From positions 5,070,486 to 5,134,485 of the forward strand of contig NZ_JH993797.1 in assembly GCF_000316115.1 (NCBI RefSeq): 64,000 nucleotides of DNA, written 5' to 3'. Of this stretch, positions 1 through 7,058 are shown piece after piece (the stretch's first letter is position 1; every line of letters begins with the position of its first letter). The notes below the pieces were generated by a model that was not told the DNA's origin, searched no databases, and saw only the letters and a program-made list of their open reading frames with translations. This stretch comes from Leptolyngbya sp. PCC 7375. Lineage in GTDB: Bacteria > Cyanobacteriota > Cyanobacteriia > Phormidesmidales > Phormidesmidaceae. A program made the position numbers and the translations under genes.

Positions 1-308
1 GCCTGCAAACAGGCCATTCCCACTTGATGGTGAAACCGGGTGGGTACAGCAATGCAAACGGCATCTACATACTTCAGCAGCTCATCATAGTCTTCAAAGA
101 AACGCACACCATACTTGCCAGCGGTTGACAAACCACGTTCAACATTTGTATCCGCAATGCCAACCAACTGCACATCTTTAATGCGACTCAGTACACGAGT
201 ATGGTGTTGACCCATGTTGCCAACACCAATTACGCCAATGCGGAGCAAGTCCTCGTGACTATCACTTGCAATTTGAGAATCTCGTTGTTGCACGCCAGGG
301 TCCCTCAC
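1..308 (-). CDS. Gfo/Idh/MocA-family oxidoreductase, N-terminal part only
   Basis: The gene runs off the left edge, so only about 100 residues are visible. The translation has a Rossmann nucleotide-binding start (RIGVIGVGNMGQHH, glycines at residues 28, 30 and 33), an acidic strand end (GIADTN) and the segment DAVCIAVPTRFHH. This is the normal N-terminal half of the Gfo/Idh/MocA fold, whose members use NAD(P) on sugars, inositols or, in biliverdin reductase, bilins. The substrate cannot be told from this half. The start is taken as GTG at 308, after an in-frame stop; a second GTG at 293 is also possible. Confidence 0.75.
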   Translation of the reverse strand, partial: MRDPGVQQRDSQIASDSHEDLLRIGVIGVGNMGQHHTRVLSRIKDVQLVGIADTNVERGLSTAGKYGVRFFEDYDELLKYVDAVCIAVPTRFHHQVGMACLQ

Positions 309-476
309 ACCAGAGAGCAATTTGCTCCCAGAATGACTTTACTTTCCTCAAAGTCAACCAGATATTACCACAGCAATCCTTAGTTCTTCGGTTGCATGCT
401 CCACTTATAACGTCAAACCTGTCCTTCCATTGTCAGAATTTTGGCCATAGGAATAGCAATCTGCCATCCCGCTGTG

Positions 477-1868
477 TCAATTTCCTGTCTGTCTGCGAGG
501 GATACGACGGCGTAGTGGCACATTATGACGTGTGATCTGAATCTGCTCTAACTTCGGACCTTTAACCGTTTTCACGGTGAAAACAAGGTCATCACCATAG
601 TTCAACTGCTCCCCTGCTTCAGGGATTTTTTGCAATGAATGGATGACAAACCCCGCCAGAGTTTGATAATCATCGGTGGTGGGTAGTGCCAACGTAAACT
701 GCTTATTGACCACATCAATTTCCATTTGAGCAGGCACTAAAGCTGAGTGGTCATCTACATAGGTGATGTCTCCCGCTAACATCACCTCTTCGTCACCAAT
801 CAGCTCAGCTGTTACATCTGCCCAAGTCACCAATCCAGCCGTGCCACCATAGTTATCCACCACAATCATCATTGAATGATTTAATCGCTGCATCCGACTG
901 AGTAAGTCACTCAGCGGTAAATCTGTTGGCACCACCCGTGCCGCTTTCATCCACGGACGGATCTCGGTTGCATATGTCAGCTGCCCTTTCGCCAAAGGCT
1001 CAGCCATCGCCTTAAAATCAAGAATGCCGCTGATACTATCCAAAGACTCGCCGACCAAAGGGAACTGAGAATATCCTGTCTCTACCACGATATTCAGTAA
1101 ATCCTGCCAGGTCGCTGTATCGTCTAAGGCCACAATTTGGGTTCGCGGCACCATGATGTCTTCCACTGTAAAATCCCTGGACTCAAAGACATTATTGAGA
1201 ATATCCCGTTCTTCTTGATCCAGGTCAAGCACCGCTGTTGGCGTCCTGATAATCATTTGCAGCTCATCTGACGTGAGCTGAGTATCCGACTGACGTCGCT
1301 CCTGTAGTCCCACCAGTTTAAGTAAGCCTTGGGTGGAACAATTGAGAAGCCATACAACGGGTGAAAATAATCGAGCCACGGTAAGGCTGACAGGCCCTAA
1401 TAGCCGCGCTGCTTGTTCCGAATAGCTCAGGGCTAATGATTTGGGAATCAATTCCCCCAGAACAATCTGTAAATAGGCCAGACTCCAAAACGCTAACATC
1501 AGTGCTAGCCCATGGGAAAAAAACGAGACAGGAATGGGCAGCTGCCGTAACCAGTGATGCAGCAAGACTGCTAGAGTGTCTTCCCCAATCCAGCCTAGGG
1601 CCAGGCTAGCCAAGGTAATACCAATTTGGGTCGTAGGCAGCAGACGATCAATGCTCTGCTGAAGACTTTGAACGGTTTGTGCCTGGACATCACCAACTGA
1701 GGCCAGCTGGTTAATTCGAGAGCGCCGCACCGAAACAATAGAAAATTCTGCTGCCACGAAAAAAGCATTCAGAATAATCAGCGCCACGATTGCCAGCAGA
1801 CGGGCCATGATACCTGTAGCGCTAATGGGTACCCCACCGCCGTCAATCATGAAACCCTGCACAACCAT
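477..1868 (-). CDS. CNNM/HlyC-CorC family membrane protein (hemolysin-like, CBS domains)
   Basis: Integral membrane protein of 463 aa with the order expected for the CNNM/CorC group. A DUF21/CNNM transmembrane domain of about four helices covers residues 20-200 (it includes the segment NAFFVAAEFSIVSVRR). A CBS pair follows at about 230-350 (MVPRTQIVALD marks its start), then a C-terminal CorC_HlyC domain with a GFVIHSLQKIPEAGE motif. Family members are linked to Mg2+/Co2+ export or ion homeostasis; the name hemolysin is historical. The ATG at 1868 is preceded by AAGGGG six bases upstream; an internal ATG at 1808 would start directly at the first helix. The gene stands alone, divergent from pyrE-side genes. 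The ion is an inference from the family. Confidence 0.85.
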   Translation of the reverse strand: MVVQGFMIDGGGVPISATGIMARLLAIVALIILNAFFVAAEFSIVSVRRSRINQLASVGDVQAQTVQSLQQSIDRLLPTTQIGITLASLALGWIGEDTLAVLLHHWLRQLPIPVSFFSHGLALMLAFWSLAYLQIVLGELIPKSLALSYSEQAARLLGPVSLTVARLFSPVVWLLNCSTQGLLKLVGLQERRQSDTQLTSDELQMIIRTPTAVLDLDQEERDILNNVFESRDFTVEDIMVPRTQIVALDDTATWQDLLNIVVETGYSQFPLVGESLDSISGILDFKAMAEPLAKGQLTYATEIRPWMKAARVVPTDLPLSDLLSRMQRLNHSMMIVVDNYGGTAGLVTWADVTAELIGDEEVMLAGDITYVDDHSALVPAQMEIDVVNKQFTLALPTTDDYQTLAGFVIHSLQKIPEAGEQLNYGDDLVFTVKTVKGPKLEQIQITRHNVPLRRRIPRRQTGN

Positions 1869-1916
1869 TGACAGCCCCTTGGGGGGGGTGGTTCATCTAT
1901 TTGTCCCATTTTTCGA

Positions 1917-2177
1917 CTACTCAGCAGTATCCAAGCCACCTTCAATACGAGCCTTGATGTTTTTGAGGATATCCTCCTCCTTCAGCAAGACAAAGTCACT
2001 CGTTTGGGTGGTATCTCGGCTACCCGTTGAAGCGCTGGCAGGACGAGTTTCTGGTTGGCGAATACCGGTCAGGGCTTGCCGCCCCAAGGAATATCCCCAA
2101 GATGCGCTAACAATGCCTGAACCAAACATAGCGGCAAGCAATATCAAGGTAAACGCGATTGCTGGATTAACTCTCAT
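1917..2177 (-). CDS. Small single-pass membrane protein of unknown function
   Basis: An 86-residue protein. The N-terminus (MRVNPAIAFTLILLAAMFG) forms one hydrophobic helix, followed by a small-residue stretch (SGIVSASWGYSLGRQAL) and a polar, probably cytoplasmic tail with acidic and lysine-rich ends. The ATG at 2177 starts right at the helix; an upstream in-frame start at 2234 would add 19 polar residues and looks less natural. It lies 48 bp upstream of the CNNM gene on the same strand and may be co-transcribed with it. I recognise no family. Confidence 0.55.
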   Translation of the reverse strand: MRVNPAIAFTLILLAAMFGSGIVSASWGYSLGRQALTGIRQPETRPASASTGSRDTTQTSDFVLLKEEDILKNIKARIEGGLDTAE

Positions 2178-2353
2178 AAGGTCAGGGGATACTCTGCCAG
2201 GCACTGTTAAATTAAAACTTAGCCAGAATAGCAATATGAATTAGCGTACCTTTAGAAAGGGCCGCTTAAATTTAAATATATCAAAAACTGTTACTCATCT
2301 ATTTTCAGGAGTTGACTGTGATATAACAGGCCTAATGGATATACTTTCTATAG

Positions 2354-2426
2354 CCAGGGTTGGCCGAGCGGATTAGGCAGCGAACTCATAATTCGCCTTA
2401 GGCAGGTTCGATTCCTGCACCCTGGA
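2354..2426 (+). tRNA. tRNA with CAT anticodon, most likely tRNA-Ile2 (lysidine-modified)
   Basis: A 73-nt cloverleaf: acceptor CCAGGGT/ACCCTGG, anticodon arm GCGAA-CTCATAA-TTCGC with anticodon CAT, T arm GCAGG-TTCGATT-CCTGC, discriminator A. The D arm (GGCCGAGCGG...) and the loop CTCATAA resemble plastid trnI-CAU more than elongator or initiator tRNA-Met, so tRNA-Ile decoding AUA is the favoured identity. That is by resemblance only; tRNA-Met is the alternative. A TATACT box at 2340-2345 could be its -10; a TTGACT at 2312 is 22 nt away, too far for a standard pair. Confidence 0.85.
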
Positions 2427-2433
2427 TTGTAAG

Positions 2434-2467
2434 AGCCCCGATGCCTTTAAGACACCGGGGCTTTTGA
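2434..2467 (+). terminator. Rho-independent terminator after the tRNA
   Basis: AGCCCCG at 2434-2440 pairs with CGGGGCT at 2456-2462, followed by a T run. It begins eight bases after the tRNA and ends at the stop codon of the converging gene, so it may serve both strands. Confidence 0.75.
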
Positions 2468-2899
2468 TTAACGTCTTGGTAACGGCTCAAAGTTTAGCTC
2501 AGTGCCGACTACTCGGCTGCCCGCTTGGGAACCAGGCAGCATCTGAAGTGAGGTGTTGTAAGGATTGGTCAGATCGGGGACTCGAATCGCTGGGGTATTG
2601 CGGGTTTGAAGAAACATGAGTTCGTTATAGGCTTCACTAATCCCAGCACTGTTGCGATCTAACTCCAATTCAGGGAAAGCAGCCCGTCCTGGAATCCCAA
2701 AGCCTAAAATATGAGCCGCCTGACGACCAATGCTGCGATCGCGTCTGTAGCTACCGCTGTGACGAGTGTTAATGTCATCCAGTGTTTCAAGCACAGTTGG
2801 CTCGGTAAACGTTGCGTTCTGTGCGTTGGCGCGGCTGGCCATGGCTGACAAGGCTGCGATCGCAACCGCAGTACTGAGTACTAATCCCTTAAGTTTCAT
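2468..2899 (-). CDS. Exported protein of unknown function
   Basis: A 143-aa protein with a clear Sec signal peptide: MKLKG, a hydrophobic core LVLSTAVAIAALSAMA, and a likely cleavage site after SRANA, near residue 26. The mature part is about 117 residues, polar, without cysteines. It holds the stretches GRQAAHILGFGIPGRAAFPELELDRNS (in two halves, around residues 58-84) and SEAYNELMFLQTRN. A good ribosome-binding site (AGGTGG) lies seven bases before the ATG. The protein should be periplasmic or thylakoid-lumenal. I recognise no family, and the neighbours (tRNA, pyrE) give no hint of its job. Confidence 0.6.
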   Translation of the reverse strand: MKLKGLVLSTAVAIAALSAMASRANAQNATFTEPTVLETLDDINTRHSGSYRRDRSIGRQAAHILGFGIPGRAAFPELELDRNSAGISEAYNELMFLQTRNTPAIRVPDLTNPYNTSLQMLPGSQAGSRVVGTELNFEPLPRR

Positions 2900-3127
2900 G
2901 ATGGGTCCACCTCACAATTTGGGGCATATAGTACCCCGGTTCATAAAAATCGATAAACTAGCTAAGCATTATTCAGCAGTCAATAATGAAGCCACCAAAA
3001 GCTAAAGCAGAGTTATCAAACAAAAGTTGGCCTCTATCTTATCCGTTTTAATCACTTTTGCAACGCTTCTTAGACACATAATGCACAACATTAGTCAACG
3101 CTTTTTCAAAAGTACCCATCCCATCCA

Positions 3128-3745
3128 GTGATCTCTAACACCATGGCTCCTTCGTCCACCGTCTCCACTGATCTCACCACCGTGAAACAGCAATTGCTTG
3201 ATTTAATCTGCACAGATGCTTACAAAGAGGGCGATTTCATCCTGTCCTCAGGGCAACAGAGTACCTATTACATCAATGGGAAATTGGTTACCTTGCACCC
3301 TCAAGGTGTGCAGATGGTGGGGCAAGTCATGCTTGATTATTTAGATGACAACGTTGTTGGTGTTGGCGGTCTTACCTTGGGTGCTGATCCAATTGTTACC
3401 GCAGTCAGCGTTGTTGCAGCCTATACAGGACGTTCTATAACTCCTCTCATTGTGCGCAAAGAGGCCAAAGGCCATGGCACCCAAGCCTACATTGAAGGTC
3501 CCGTCCTACCTGAGAATAGCAATGTTGTCATTTTGGAAGATGTTGTTACCACCGGACAGTCCGCTATGAAGGCTATCGTCCGTCTGAGAGAAGCTGGTTA
3601 CACCGTCAAACAGGTAATTTCTTTGGTCGATCGACAGCAAGGGGGAGCTGAGCACTATGCTCAGGAAAATATTGACTTCAAAGCAGTTTTTACAATCAGC
3701 GAAATCCAAGCACGCTGGAAAGCCCTAAACCCTCAATCTGCTTAG
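3128..3745 (+). CDS. pyrE: Orotate phosphoribosyltransferase
   Basis: Catalyses orotate + PRPP to orotidine 5'-phosphate in de novo pyrimidine synthesis. The 205-aa protein has the type I phosphoribosyltransferase fold: FILSSGQQSTYYINGK near residue 38, the flexible catalytic loop VRKEAKGHGT near 112, and the PRPP-binding motif VVILEDVVTTGQSA near 133-146. Length fits PyrE. The start is GTG at 3128 or ATG at 3143 (GCTCCTTCG follows); the latter removes a non-conserved MISNT. It is monocistronic, 180 bp before the bromoperoxidase gene. Confidence 0.95.
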   Translation: MISNTMAPSSTVSTDLTTVKQQLLDLICTDAYKEGDFILSSGQQSTYYINGKLVTLHPQGVQMVGQVMLDYLDDNVVGVGGLTLGADPIVTAVSVVAAYTGRSITPLIVRKEAKGHGTQAYIEGPVLPENSNVVILEDVVTTGQSAMKAIVRLREAGYTVKQVISLVDRQQGGAEHYAQENIDFKAVFTISEIQARWKALNPQSA

Positions 3746-3923
3746 CCTCGGTTGTTTAGCAAATTCCGGAACAAAGCAATAAATTTCAAGAGTATTTGAA
3801 ATCACCCCTAAGGGTACTGGCGATTGCTTTCACGGCTTTTAGATTTGAATCAGATACATCGTTTTTAGATTTTCGGTGCCATGAGCATCCGCAGGATCTA
3901 ACGTTTCGTGTAGGAAGATTCTT

Positions 3924-5789
3924 ATGTCTGATCGTCGCCAAGAGTCCTATGCTGTTCGTCTGGAAGCAGCCGAACTAGCTAGAAGTCGCGAGTACCCCAC
4001 CCATAAAGCTAATGGGGATGAACAGCGCTATGCTGGAGCCCAGTATTTTATGTCCTTTACCAAAGGACTACCCCACAATCCTGACACAGGCTTACTACAA
4101 GATCCTCAAGATTTCGTGGAGTTTCGCCGGGCCATTGACGATGGCTTTATTGATCCTTTTACAGATCGCGTCCGCCATGGTGCCAAGTTCCAAGTGAACT
4201 ATGCAGGTGAGGTTGTCCCCGAGACAGATGCAGAGATTACTGGCAAGTTAAGGCAGTGGGAAGCACCTACCGCTGGTGTAGTTTATGAGCTACAAGGCCC
4301 TGATGCCCAGGCAGTCACCATGCCGCCTGCACCACCACTGTTGGATGAGAATGGCAATGTTAATCCAGAGCTTGCCTTGGAAATGGCTGAAGTTTATGAG
4401 CTAGCCATTCTCCGTGATCAGCCATTTAATGCCTTTGAAAATGGCAAATCCACAGGAGAGATTGATAGTGCGATCGCGCGTCTCAACACTCTAAGCTACG
4501 TAAGTAATCAAGCCGGTCGCCCTCGTAAGGTCAATAGTGATCAAGAATTCGACCCCCAAACAGTCTTTCGCGGTTCTTCTCCCGGTGTTGAAGTCGGTCC
4601 ATATCTCTCTCAGTTTTTACTGATTGGTAATACAGATGTCAATCAAGATGAGGGTGGTAATGGTGGGGGCAGCGCCGCCGAAGGCAAAATCACCTATGGT
4701 GTCCTGCAAGTCGACCAGAAGGTCCCTATTGCTGAACCGTGCAAAAACTACATGCTTACCATGCCTGAGTATGTGAAGGTACAGCGTGGTATCAAGCCTC
4801 CTAGGGAAACTTACGGTGCCAAAAAAGGTCAACCTGTTTCAGCGCCAGCTCGCCCTCCCCGTCGATTTATTTCTACACTTCGTGACTTGGCCACTTATGT
4901 CCATTATGATGCGTTGTACGAAGCCTACTTAAATGCTTGCATCATCCTGCTAGGAATGGGAACCCCTTTTGATCCGGGATTTGATCAACTCTCAGGGGGG
5001 GCGACTTTTGTTGGCCACACGAAAACGTCTCGTAATACAGGTGGTTTCGCTCTTTATGGTGGCCCCCACATTCTCAATCTTGTAACAGAAGTGGCGACCC
5101 GAGGTCTGAAAGCAGTTCGTTTCCAGAAGTTCAACAGTCATATTCGTCTGCGACCCGAGGCGTTGGCTGGCAAACTTGAGCTACTACGCTGTGGTGCCAA
5201 AGTTCCTACAGCATTAGCATCAGACATTGGTGTCCTAAGAGATGCTTTGGGACGTACTCTAACCGCGATCTCAAATGGCCCTGGTTGTGGCACCCATTTC
5301 TTACCCATGGCCTTTCCAGAAGGCTCACCTATGCACCCTGCCTATGGCGCAGGTCATGCCACTGTTGCAGGAGCCTGTGTCACCATTCTTAAAGCCTTCT
5401 TTGATACCAGTGCTGTTTTGGCTAAAACTAAGAGCGGTGCGATCGCTTTCAAGCGTGAAGAACACGGTGACAAACCTGTTATTTTTCGTGCACCTGACCT
5501 CTCCCATCCTTCTACGGGCGAAGGTGCACCTACAGGTTGTCTTGTAGAGTCTACTTGCAGTGAGTTTCTCACCCTAGAGGGTGAACTAAACAAGCTTGCA
5601 GCGAATATCTCTATTGGTCGTGATATGGCTGGAGTCCACTACTTCAGTGACTACTACGATAGTTTACGTATGGGTGAAGAGATCGCCCTCGGCATCCTTG
5701 AAGAACAGGCATTAACCTACTCTACCGATCCGTTTGTGCTCTCTGTGCCCACATTTGATGGTGATGTTGTCAGGATTGGCCGCCGATGA
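3924..5789 (+). CDS. Vanadium-dependent bromoperoxidase (algal type)
   Basis: A 621-aa haloperoxidase that uses H2O2 and vanadate to oxidise bromide or iodide, halogenating organic substrates or consuming peroxide. All vanadate-site residues known from red-algal and cyanobacterial enzymes are present: K402 and R410 in QKFNSHIRLRPE, the SPMHPAYGAGHATVAGA loop with the catalytic H478, then R566 and the axial ligand H572 in IGRDMAGVHYFSDYYDS. Length matches the roughly 600-aa algal class, not the shorter fungal chloroperoxidases. There is no signal peptide. The start ATG has AGGAAGA seven bases upstream. Bromide over iodide preference is inferred from resemblance. Its stop overlaps the next ORF by four bases (ATGA). 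Confidence 0.93.
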   Translation: MSDRRQESYAVRLEAAELARSREYPTHKANGDEQRYAGAQYFMSFTKGLPHNPDTGLLQDPQDFVEFRRAIDDGFIDPFTDRVRHGAKFQVNYAGEVVPETDAEITGKLRQWEAPTAGVVYELQGPDAQAVTMPPAPPLLDENGNVNPELALEMAEVYELAILRDQPFNAFENGKSTGEIDSAIARLNTLSYVSNQAGRPRKVNSDQEFDPQTVFRGSSPGVEVGPYLSQFLLIGNTDVNQDEGGNGGGSAAEGKITYGVLQVDQKVPIAEPCKNYMLTMPEYVKVQRGIKPPRETYGAKKGQPVSAPARPPRRFISTLRDLATYVHYDALYEAYLNACIILLGMGTPFDPGFDQLSGGATFVGHTKTSRNTGGFALYGGPHILNLVTEVATRGLKAVRFQKFNSHIRLRPEALAGKLELLRCGAKVPTALASDIGVLRDALGRTLTAISNGPGCGTHFLPMAFPEGSPMHPAYGAGHATVAGACVTILKAFFDTSAVLAKTKSGAIAFKREEHGDKPVIFRAPDLSHPSTGEGAPTGCLVESTCSEFLTLEGELNKLAANISIGRDMAGVHYFSDYYDSLRMGEEIALGILEEQALTYSTDPFVLSVPTFDGDVVRIGRR

Positions 5790-6136
5790 CCCGTTTACCC
5801 CGTCATGTATCGAAGGTAAAGCCCCCCTTGCGGGGGCGGGCGGCTACGAAACAGTATCGTGGAGAGTTTGCTCCCGTCGCATCCGTACGTCGTCCCCTGC
5901 ATCCCTATGGCTCTCCACAAGAGCTACCCTGCAAGGACATAGACCCTCCCACGCTTCCTCCTAAGGATGTAGAACCACCCATCACTCCCCCCCATGAAAC
6001 TAGTTTGTTCGCAGACATCGTTCAGTTTTATAAGAGTTTTGCCAGACTCCTAGAAACCTCGAATCGACCCTGGCAGTGGCTATTAGCATTAGCTACTGTT
6101 CTCAGTGGCCTGCTTTTGCTAAATCGACTCCTATGA
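5786..6136 (+). CDS. Small C-terminally anchored membrane protein overlapping the bromoperoxidase stop
   Basis: A 116-aa ORF whose ATG shares ATGA with the bromoperoxidase stop, an arrangement typical of translational coupling. The first 55 residues are basic (MTRLPRHVSKVKPPLRGR). Residues 55-70 are proline- and acid-rich (PPTLPPKDVEPPITPP), and the end carries an amphipathic stretch and one C-terminal helix (WQWLLALATVLSGLLLLNRLL). It looks like a tail-anchored protein that could tether or assist the haloperoxidase. No family is recognised, the basic N-terminus has a weak coding look, and the partner role is inference from the overlap alone. Confidence 0.5.
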   Translation: MTRLPRHVSKVKPPLRGRAATKQYRGEFAPVASVRRPLHPYGSPQELPCKDIDPPTLPPKDVEPPITPPHETSLFADIVQFYKSFARLLETSNRPWQWLLALATVLSGLLLLNRLL

Positions 6137-6239
6137 CAGCCTTACTGAATTAAACGCTATAGGCAGTTTGGGATCAAGAACAAGAGAGATAAACAGCTCT
6201 CTTCAAAACCCTAAGGACAACACAGATAAAACCCCTATG

Positions 6240-6283
6240 CCGGAAGTTTCGAAGGTTGCCCCTCGCCAAACTTCCGGTTTTCT
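6240..6283 (+). terminator. Rho-independent terminator of the bromoperoxidase unit
   Basis: CCGGAAGTTT at 6240-6249 pairs perfectly with AAACTTCCGG at 6268-6277, followed by TTTTCT. It lies about 100 bp after the small membrane-protein ORF, so the two genes probably form one transcript ending here. Confidence 0.85.
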
Positions 6284-6330
6284 AGTATTTAAAATTCAAG
6301 TCCTTTAATTCATATCTGCCATCATTGAAG

Positions 6331-6370
6331 TCAGCCAATGAAAGTTAGCCAGTGAAAGTTAGCCAATTTT
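6331..6370. repeat. Short tandem repeat, 14-bp period
   Basis: Units with the core AGCCARTGAAAGTT follow each other at 6333, 6347 and, partly, 6361. They lie in the 325-bp gap between the terminator and the lipoprotein gene, about 90 bp before its start. The copies could be a regulator-binding array; no known consensus fits. Confidence 0.5.
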
Positions 6371-6461
6371 AGGATAATGCTGCGTTAATAACCTCTGGCT
6401 TTAGGGCACGTTAAGTTAAAAGCTCCTTGAGCAAAGCCTTGATCAGCATGCGAGGGAACCC

Positions 6462-7028
6462 ATGAAATTTACGCTTCAGTCCATCCTTTATCCCCTAATG
6501 CTAGTTGCAGTTGTTGGATGTGCAACCCAACCTAAGTTTGACTCAGTTTACACTCGCTTAGAAACACCTATTCTCAAGGCCGGTAGCGCAATTCCTAAGC
6601 CCCAGGAGGAGGTAATCTTAACAGTCTCGGGTAAAATTGGCGCAACGAATGATGACCAAAAGATCATCATGGATATTCCCACCATTGAGTCAGTGGGACT
6701 GGTGGAATATACTGTTCAAGATCCATTTGAAAAAGAAACACACACATTTAAAGGGGTCTTGATGAAAGATCTACTGGAATTATGGCAAGTTCCTCCTGAG
6801 GCCAGCGTGCTGGATGTGCTTGCCTTAAATGATTTTCAAGTAGATGTCCCCATCCATTTAGTTCGTGACTATCCAGTCATTTTTGCATTGCAACAAGATG
6901 ATGAATACATGACTCCCGATTATCGTGGCCCGGCCATGCTCGTTTTTCCCTACAATGACTACAAATTTGAGCTGGGTACAGATTCCTATTGGGTATGGCA
7001 AATTAAGAATATTACCGTGAAAGAGTAG
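6462..7028 (+). CDS. Lipoprotein with molybdopterin-oxidoreductase-like domain, probable periplasmic sensor
   Basis: A 188-aa protein with a lipoprotein signal (lipobox VVGC, cysteine at residue 20). The body resembles the sulfite-oxidase-type molybdopterin-binding fold reduced to its core: VILTVSGKIG, TFKGVLMKDLLELW, VLALNDFQVDVPI and DYRGPAMLVFPYND, ending in WVWQIKNITV. The conserved cysteine that ligates molybdenum in active enzymes is not visible; the only cysteine is the lipobox one, so catalysis is unlikely. It sits 30 bp upstream of a membrane histidine kinase. Such non-catalytic domains next to kinases suggest a ligand-binding partner for the kinase's extracytoplasmic loop. Fold assignment is from motif memory, and the sensor role is inference. 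Confidence 0.6.
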   Translation: MKFTLQSILYPLMLVAVVGCATQPKFDSVYTRLETPILKAGSAIPKPQEEVILTVSGKIGATNDDQKIIMDIPTIESVGLVEYTVQDPFEKETHTFKGVLMKDLLELWQVPPEASVLDVLALNDFQVDVPIHLVRDYPVIFALQQDDEYMTPDYRGPAMLVFPYNDYKFELGTDSYWVWQIKNITVKE

Positions 7029-7058
7029 TGATACTTCAAGGTCTATGCGATAGTTGTC

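Noticed and set aside
1807..2244. Plus-strand 145-aa frame opposite the small membrane protein
   Set aside because: Antisense to two better-supported minus-strand genes; no motif.
2354..2426. Initiator tRNA-fMet
   Set aside because: The first pair is C-G and the anticodon stem lacks the three consecutive G-C pairs of initiators.
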